NCBI GenBank assembly: GCA_035358815.1
Contig: DAOPQC010000005.1
Location: forward strand, 124,001 to 188,000
Source of the DNA: Thermoanaerobaculales bacterium
Lineage (GTDB): Bacteria > Acidobacteriota > Thermoanaerobaculia > Thermoanaerobaculales > Sulfomarinibacteraceae
Reading direction: 5' to 3'
DNA: 64,000 nt
The position numbers were made by a program, and so were the translations under genes. The notes under the pieces were generated by a model that was given only the letters and a program-made list of their open reading frames with translations, ran no database searches and was not told the DNA's origin. This document shows positions 59,424 through 64,000 of this stretch, piece after piece (positions within the stretch are counted from its first letter, which is position 1; every line of letters begins with the position of its first letter).

Positions 59424-60491
59424 TCAGATGGCGTTGCGCTGGAACATGTCGCGCAGGGCGAGCAGGGTCTGCGCGAAGTTGACCTCCTTGAGGAAGCGCT
59501 GCAGCTCCTCGCGGGTGACACCGGCGCGCATCCGCTGGTCGACCTTGGCGATGATGTCGTAGAAGTCGGACAGTGGCCGCAAGCCGAGCCCGGAGAAGTT
59601 CTCCTCGTACCAGCGGCTCACGCTGACCCGCTCCCAGGCCTTGGCCGCCGGCGGGATGTCCTTGGTCCAGATGCCCTCGGCGATCGAGGTCACCTCCCGG
59701 TAGAGCTCGCGCAGGACCACCTGGTGATGGCTGCCCTCGAGGGCGGCGTCGAGGCCGAGATCGTCGGCCGCCGTCTCCGCGACCTCGATGACCTCGGGCT
59801 CGGGCTGCGCGCTCGCCTGCTCCACGGGGGGAGACGGGGGTGCCGGCGCCACCCGGACCGGGGCCGACGCTGCGCGCTGGGTCTCGCGGGGCGGCCGGGA
59901 CGGTGGGGCACCGGCTGGGCCGTGCACCGGCGTGGCGGCAGCCGCAGCCCACGCCGGATCTTCGACCGCGGCCGGACGGGGTGGCGGGGCTGGAGGCGTG
60001 GGCACGGGCGCCGCCGGCGGCGCCGCGATCGAGGCGCCGGCCGCAGTCTGCGAGCGATGCTCCTCGATCGCCTTGCGGAAGCGGAGGTGGAAGGTGCCGA
60101 GGAACGAGAGCTCGGTCTCGCTGATCGGGCGGGCGCGGCCGAGCTTGGCGCGCATGACCTCGAGCTCGAGGAAGCGCGCCTGGAGCAACGACGGGGTGGG
60201 GGCGAGGCGCAGCACCTGGGGCAGCGCCTGGGGGTTGTGCTCGATCACCGCGAGCAGGTCCGGGAACAGGGCGTAGTTCATGACCTGCTGGTACTCGCTC
60301 TCGTACCAGTCGATGGCCTTCTCCTGTTCCTTGCGCTCGACGAGCTGGGGCAGCAGGCCCTCGGGAAGGCCGACCTTGTACCACTCAGAACCGTGGATCT
60401 CCTCGAGCCGCTTGCGCAGCGTCCCGCGGAGGTCATCGAGGATCTCGGCGATGATCCGGTAGGCGTCCAGGTTCTGTTCCAGCCATTCCAT
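59424..60491 (-). CDS. HEPN-like (Swt1-type) protein with Pro-rich linker
   Basis: 355 residues. The N-terminal about 145 residues are helical and resemble the Swt1-like HEPN family: LRGTLRKRLEEIHGSEWYKVGLP, then ERKEQEKAIDWYESEYQQVMNYALFPDLLAVIEHN. R28-x4-H33 fits the spacing of the HEPN RNase motif, but it is not in the usual late helix, so nuclease activity is uncertain. Residues about 155-240 are a Pro/Ala-rich linker, and a second helical domain (HHQVVLRELYREVTSIAEGIWTKDIP...) ends the protein. No toxin-antitoxin partner is adjacent. Family assignment is from memory of the pattern. Confidence 0.6.
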   Translation of the reverse strand: MEWLEQNLDAYRIIAEILDDLRGTLRKRLEEIHGSEWYKVGLPEGLLPQLVERKEQEKAIDWYESEYQQVMNYALFPDLLAVIEHNPQALPQVLRLAPTPSLLQARFLELEVMRAKLGRARPISETELSFLGTFHLRFRKAIEEHRSQTAAGASIAAPPAAPVPTPPAPPPRPAAVEDPAWAAAAATPVHGPAGAPPSRPPRETQRAASAPVRVAPAPPSPPVEQASAQPEPEVIEVAETAADDLGLDAALEGSHHQVVLRELYREVTSIAEGIWTKDIPPAAKAWERVSVSRWYEENFSGLGLRPLSDFYDIIAKVDQRMRAGVTREELQRFLKEVNFAQTLLALRDMFQRNAI

Positions 60492-60597
60492 GTCGGCGCG
60501 TCCCCCGATGGGTCACTCTGATCCCGTTTGAGTCAGGGTACCATGCCGGGAGCGGGCGCGGGTATTGCCGGCCCGACGAACAGCTTCGGAGGAGCCG

Positions 60598-61011
60598 ATG
60601 GGCGACAGTGACCCGATTCGCACCCTCTTGGCATCAGCTCGGACGATCGCGGTGGTCGGCTGCTCGGCCGACCCCGAGCGTGACTCGCATCACGTCGCGG
60701 CGTACCTGCAGCGGGCGGGCTACCGGGTGATCCCGGTCAACCCGGCCGTCGAGGAGCTGCTCGGCGAACGCTGCTACCCCGATCTGGCCGCGATCCCGGA
60801 CGACGTGGCGATCGACATCGTGGACGTGTTTCGGCGGCCGGAGCACGTGCCGCCGATCGCCGAGCAGGCAATCGCCCGGGGTGCGCGCGCCCTCTGGCTG
60901 CAGCTCGGCGTCAGCCATCCGGAGGCCGAGCGGCGGGCGGCCGAGGCCGGCCTGCAGGTGGTCTCGAACCGGTGCATGGCGGTCGAGCACAGGCTGCGCT
61001 TCGGCGGGTAA
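60598..61011 (+). CDS. CoA-binding-domain protein (YccU family)
   Basis: 137 residues with a Rossmann-like CoA-binding fold: TIAVVGCSADPERDSHHVAAYLQRAGYRVIPVNPAVEELLGERCYPDLAAIPD, then IDIVDVFRRPEHVPPIAEQAIARGARALWLQLGV and the ending NRCMAVEHRLRF. Homologous to the nucleotide-binding domain of succinyl-CoA synthetase alpha and to YccU; function in vivo unknown. CGGAGGAG precedes the ATG. Divergent from the HEPN-like gene. Confidence 0.9.
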   Translation: MGDSDPIRTLLASARTIAVVGCSADPERDSHHVAAYLQRAGYRVIPVNPAVEELLGERCYPDLAAIPDDVAIDIVDVFRRPEHVPPIAEQAIARGARALWLQLGVSHPEAERRAAEAGLQVVSNRCMAVEHRLRFGG

Positions 61012-61545
61012 GGGGCCGCTCAGGCAAGCGCTCGCTCCCGTTCGTTCTCGTTCCCGCTCCCGTTCCCGTCCCCGTTGCCTAGTGCGTGCGCCCGCTTCCC
61101 CTTCCGCTCTCCGGAGGCGAGGCGAGTACGAGGAGAATGCGTCCTGCAGGTGTGCCCCCTAAAGGAGGTTTCGCCAGCCGAAATCGCCAAAGGTGGCTCC
61201 CGCGGGGATCGACTCCAGACAATCGGCGCGACGCGTTGTCGGCAGGGGAGCGAACGAGCTGGCGCGGGCACGGGCACGGAGACGGATGCGAGGGGAGCCT
61301 CGAGCCGTGGCATGGTGGGCCGGTCCGCCCGCACATCTCACCGCGAGACGAAGTGAAAGGCTGCGGTCCTTGCGTAAGATATTGGCGTGAGGATTACTTA
61401 ACTCAGAGAGCGGCGCCAGGGTGCTGCCCCCCGGAGTGTGTTCCTGAGCATCTTCCCCCCACAGCCCGCGTTTCTCGCCGACCTCCTGTGGCACCGTCCA
61501 CCGGTCACCTTCGCCTCGATTCAGGAGGGCGGTGAGAAAGGCGGG
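61012..61545. other. 534-bp gene-poor region with degenerate hexamers
   Basis: No supported gene. It starts with degenerate TTCCCG/CTCCCG hexamers (61035-61079) and the reverse repeat core CTTCCGCTCTC (61101-61111), has a run CGGGCACGGGCACGG near 61265, and includes an AT-richer patch (61372-61402). The minus-strand cytochrome gene ends at its right border. Confidence 0.5.
61035..61111. repeat. Degenerate TTCCCG hexamers and repeat core (reverse)
   Basis: Units of TTCCCG, CTCCCG and TCCCCG fill 61035-61079, followed by CTTCCGCTCTC at 61101-61111, the reverse complement of the core at 46122 and 52487. Confidence 0.5.
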
Positions 61546-63006
61546 CTACCCGTTCACCAGCGCCGCCAGGTCCGGGAGCTCGGGGCTGTCCTCGACCAGG
61601 AAGAGGTGGCAGTTCTCGCAGTCGGCCGGGATGACGTGCTCGTCGTTCGGGGTGGCCATCTCGCCATCGTGGCAGCGCCAGCACCCCGGGGAGTCCTCGT
61701 GACCGATGTGGTTGGGGTGGGTTTCCCAGTTCGTCTTCATGTGGGGAAACACGGTTCGGCCGTAGATCTCGGCCGCGGCGTCGGCGCCCCGCTCTGCAAG
61801 CCTGGTTTGGTCCGCCCACACCTCCGGGAGCTCGGTGCGGTAGAAGTCGAGAACCGCGTCGCGCACGGCCGCGACGCCTTCCCCGTGTGACGGGTAGTCG
61901 CCCTTAATGGCGCGCACGGCCTCGCGCTTGAACCAGGGAAGCCGTTGCAGCTCGGCGACGCGCTCGAGAACCGAGTCGACCGCCCGGTCCGGGCTCTGGA
62001 ACAGGTGGGTGGGGCGGTTGTGGCAGTCGATGCAGTCCATGATCCGGGCCTGGCTGGAGATCGTGTCGGCGGCGGGCGGCTCCTCGCCGGCGCGGGTGTA
62101 GACGCGCACCTCGCCGTCCGGGGTGGTGAGCTCGACCCAGGCGATCTCCTCGCGCCGCTCATCGGCGGCGACGTACCGGATCCGGTTGTCGGAGTAGATG
62201 TGCCACCAGTGAATTCCGCCGTGGGCCCCGAGGTCGAGGCTGCCGCCCCCGGTCTTGAGCATCATCGCGGTGTAAGAAGGCGTGTTCGCCTCGTCCGAAG
62301 CGAAGCGGGCGAACACCCGCAGCTTGTCGCCGTGATGCTTGTCGGGCCAGTGGCACTGCTCGCAGGTCTCTCGCGCCGGCCGCAGGGTGCGCAGCGGCGT
62401 CTCGATCGGCCGGTGGTAGGTCTTCATCACGGTGTGCCAGACCTGGCGCAGCCCGTCCATCTTGGAGCGCACGAACCAGGAAGCGCCCGGGCCGATGTGG
62501 CACTGGACGCAGGCCACCCGGGAGTGGGGTGAGTCGGCGTAGGCAGTGTGCTCGGGCTGCATGACCGAGTGGCAGGTCTCGCCGCAGAAGGCGACGGTCT
62601 CGGTGTGCTCGACGGCGAGGAAGGAGGTGCTGCCGAGGATCACCAGGTTGACCGCCGTCAATGCGAGGACGATGGTGGCGACGCGGCGCAGCTTGGGGTC
62701 GTTGAAGTCGAGGCTGGGGTAGGCCTCGAGCGCCTCCGGCGAGGTGCCGAGGCGGGCCAGCCTGCGCCGGCGGAGCAGCATCCCGATCGGCATCAGCAGC
62801 AGGCCGACCACGAAGATGGCGGGCAGCACGCCGAAGGCGAACATGCCGATGTAAGGGCTCTCGTGCAGCCCGCCGAGTAGGTTGACGACGAGGAACGTGA
62901 GGATCAGCAGGCCGGAGACGGTGGTCAGGGCGAACCCGGTGACAGTGATGGCGTTGTTGGCCAGGTTGAAGAGCCGGCCACGACCCTTGCCTTTGGCTGC
63001 GGACAT
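61546..63006 (-). CDS. NapC/NirT-like membrane multihaem cytochrome c
   Basis: 486 residues. Three hydrophobic helices (about 17-46, 52-78 and 105-132) anchor a periplasmic domain. Haem motifs are CGETCH (a CX3CH form), CVQCH, CEQCH, CIDCH, CWRCH and CENCH, so up to six haems. FCGETCHSVMQPEHTAYADSPHSRVACVQCHIGPG is the NapC/NrfH quinol-dehydrogenase signature, suggesting electron transfer from menaquinol to periplasmic carriers. GGGAGGGG precedes the ATG. It is divergent from a second multihaem gene. Confidence 0.9.
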   Translation of the reverse strand: MSAAKGKGRGRLFNLANNAITVTGFALTTVSGLLILTFLVVNLLGGLHESPYIGMFAFGVLPAIFVVGLLLMPIGMLLRRRRLARLGTSPEALEAYPSLDFNDPKLRRVATIVLALTAVNLVILGSTSFLAVEHTETVAFCGETCHSVMQPEHTAYADSPHSRVACVQCHIGPGASWFVRSKMDGLRQVWHTVMKTYHRPIETPLRTLRPARETCEQCHWPDKHHGDKLRVFARFASDEANTPSYTAMMLKTGGGSLDLGAHGGIHWWHIYSDNRIRYVAADERREEIAWVELTTPDGEVRVYTRAGEEPPAADTISSQARIMDCIDCHNRPTHLFQSPDRAVDSVLERVAELQRLPWFKREAVRAIKGDYPSHGEGVAAVRDAVLDFYRTELPEVWADQTRLAERGADAAAEIYGRTVFPHMKTNWETHPNHIGHEDSPGCWRCHDGEMATPNDEHVIPADCENCHLFLVEDSPELPDLAALVNG

Positions 63007-63245
63007 CGGCCCCTCCCGTGGGTGCTCGCCGCGCTCGCCGCCTGACAGTCAGGCCGGGTGGCGAAGGCCGCGGCAAGCTCCCCGCGTCGTACGCCGCTTG
63101 CGGCGGAGCGAGGTGGATCGTAACATGGCCGCGCCGTGGCCCGGCGCCGATGTTCCCGAATGCGTGGCGTACCAGTCTTCGGACCAGGTTGCTCCGACGA
63201 CATGGCACGTGGCGATGTGGCGGCCGAGCGAGGGGGGCGTTGGAG

Positions 63246-64000
63246 TTGAGCGTCTGCCGATCGTGGCGCGGGCCGGAGTCGATTCTCCGGGCCCTGCTGT
63301 GGACCGCGGTGCTGGTGGTGGCGCTGCCTGGAGTTGCGGCAGGGCAGACCAACGACGACTGCCTGCAGTGCCACTCCGACCCGGAGGCCACCGGGGAGAG
63401 GGGCGGCAGGCCGATCTCGGTGCACGTCGATCCGCAGGCCTTCTCACGGTCGACGCACCGGGAGCTCGCCTGCACCGACTGCCACACCGACCTCGAGGGC
63501 GTGGAGCTGCCGCACGGCGACGAGCTCGCGGCGGCGGACTGTGCCGCCTGCCACGATGACGTCGCCGCGGAGCTGGCCTCCGGCCCGCACGGGCGGTTGC
63601 CCGCCGACCCCAGCTCGCCGTCGGCGATGTGCATCCGCTGCCACGGCGTTCACGACGTGCTGCCGCCGGACGATCCGGCGTCCCCGACCAGCGGCCCCCG
63701 GGCGACGGCCGCGTGCGCGGCCTGCCACGGCAAGGAGGCTCGCGCCGTGGAGCTGGGCGTTCACCGCGGCGAGCGCGGCGCAGGGTGCGTGAGCTGCCAC
63801 CGCGGCCATGCGGTGGTGGCGCCCGCCGACCCGATCGGCCAGCTCGAGGCCTGCGGCTCCTGCCACCAGGAGCAGGCGGTCCAGCACCGGCGAAGCCTGC
63901 ACGGCAACGCGGCCGTTCAGGGCGACCCGCTGGCGCCGAGCTGCGTCACCTGCCACGAGCACCACACCATCCTCGCCCACACCAGGGACGACGCGCCGAC
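63246..64000 (+). CDS. Exported multihaem cytochrome c (cut by window edge)
   Basis: At least 251 residues, open at the right edge. A TTG at 63246, 8 nt after GAGGGGGG, gives a signal peptide (ILRALLWTAVLVVALPGVAAG) followed by eight CXXCH motifs: CLQCH, CTDCH, CAACH, CIRCH, CAACH, CVSCH, CGSCH and CVTCH. Several extra His residues (SRSTHREL, ASGPHGRLP, VELGVHRGE, RRSLHGNA) fit bis-His ligation as in cytochrome c3-like or octahaem proteins. A likely redox partner of the divergent NapC-like protein. The exact start (TTG 63240 or 63246) is uncertain. Confidence 0.82.
   Translation, partial: MSVCRSWRGPESILRALLWTAVLVVALPGVAAGQTNDDCLQCHSDPEATGERGGRPISVHVDPQAFSRSTHRELACTDCHTDLEGVELPHGDELAAADCAACHDDVAAELASGPHGRLPADPSSPSAMCIRCHGVHDVLPPDDPASPTSGPRATAACAACHGKEARAVELGVHRGERGAGCVSCHRGHAVVAPADPIGQLEACGSCHQEQAVQHRRSLHGNAAVQGDPLAPSCVTCHEHHTILAHTRDDAP

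Overview
The window is a high-GC bacterial chromosome segment (roughly 70% G+C by eye) that is densely and bidirectionally packed with housekeeping and envelope genes. No rRNA, tRNA, CRISPR array, integrase or intact insertion sequence was found. The gene set suggests a Gram-negative-type bacterium of the Acidobacteriota (Thermoanaerobaculia/Holophagae-like) or a close relative. The pointers are a chlamydia/spirochaete-style V-type ATPase operon containing a DUF2764 gene, a secreted lysyl-endopeptidase-like protease with a duplicated NWRxxLALLN-type tail, a five-helix type B succinate dehydrogenase, and multihaem cytochromes. The taxonomic call is an inference; no marker gene here settles it.

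Layout. 1-5415 (minus) is a tetrapyrrole operon, hemA-hemC-hemD-hemB-hemL, whose genes overlap by a few bases, followed by the start of a membrane protein cut by the window edge. 5664-9013 (plus) is sdhCAB. 9126-9257 is a tiny membrane protein with a leaderless promoter. 9759-13741 (plus) is a five-gene operon: a helical protein, an SPFH/stomatin protein with two C-terminal zinc ribbons, and three further zinc-ribbon proteins. It resembles the YdjGHI-type membrane-stress modules in domain content. 13915-15573 (minus) is an FHA-GAF-PP2C phosphatase divergent from the V-ATPase operon E-DUF2764-A-B-D-I-K (15702-23130). A queuosine-precursor transporter, a DedA protein, a CstA transporter, RecD2 helicase and a GMC oxidoreductase follow to 30949.

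31023-43663 holds a cysteine-less thioredoxin-fold protein and an M23 peptidase, a BON-LysM (Kbp-like) protein, a HerA-like ATPase overlapping an exported Memo-family protein, an S9 peptidase, a hydroxyacid dehydrogenase, and a DUF2298 membrane protein paired with a polyprenyl-phosphate glycosyltransferase. A lower-GC gene-poor stretch (43664-44452) precedes an AbgT transporter, an RND efflux pump with its adaptor, a deoxyribonucleotidase-like HAD protein, a one-helix membrane protein and an isocitrate dehydrogenase carrying a Cys4 insertion. The right end has a lipoprotein with two solute-binding-like domains and a lytic transglycosylase domain, the secreted protease, a HEPN-like protein, a CoA-binding protein, and two divergently transcribed multihaem cytochromes, the second cut by the right edge.

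How the genes fit together: haem synthesis, SDH, isocitrate dehydrogenase and the multihaem cytochromes point to a respiring cell with periplasmic electron transfer. The V-ATPase rotor subunit keeps the sodium ligand set of NtpK, so part of the bioenergetics may be Na+-based. Promoters are recognisable mainly by their -10 boxes (TATACT, TACAAT, TAGAAT, GTATCAT); at several genes the -10 lies only 6-7 nt before the start codon, which predicts leaderless mRNAs. Intergenic regions carry a dispersed repeat family with the core GAGAGCGGAAG, sometimes next to GGGAAC hexamer runs.
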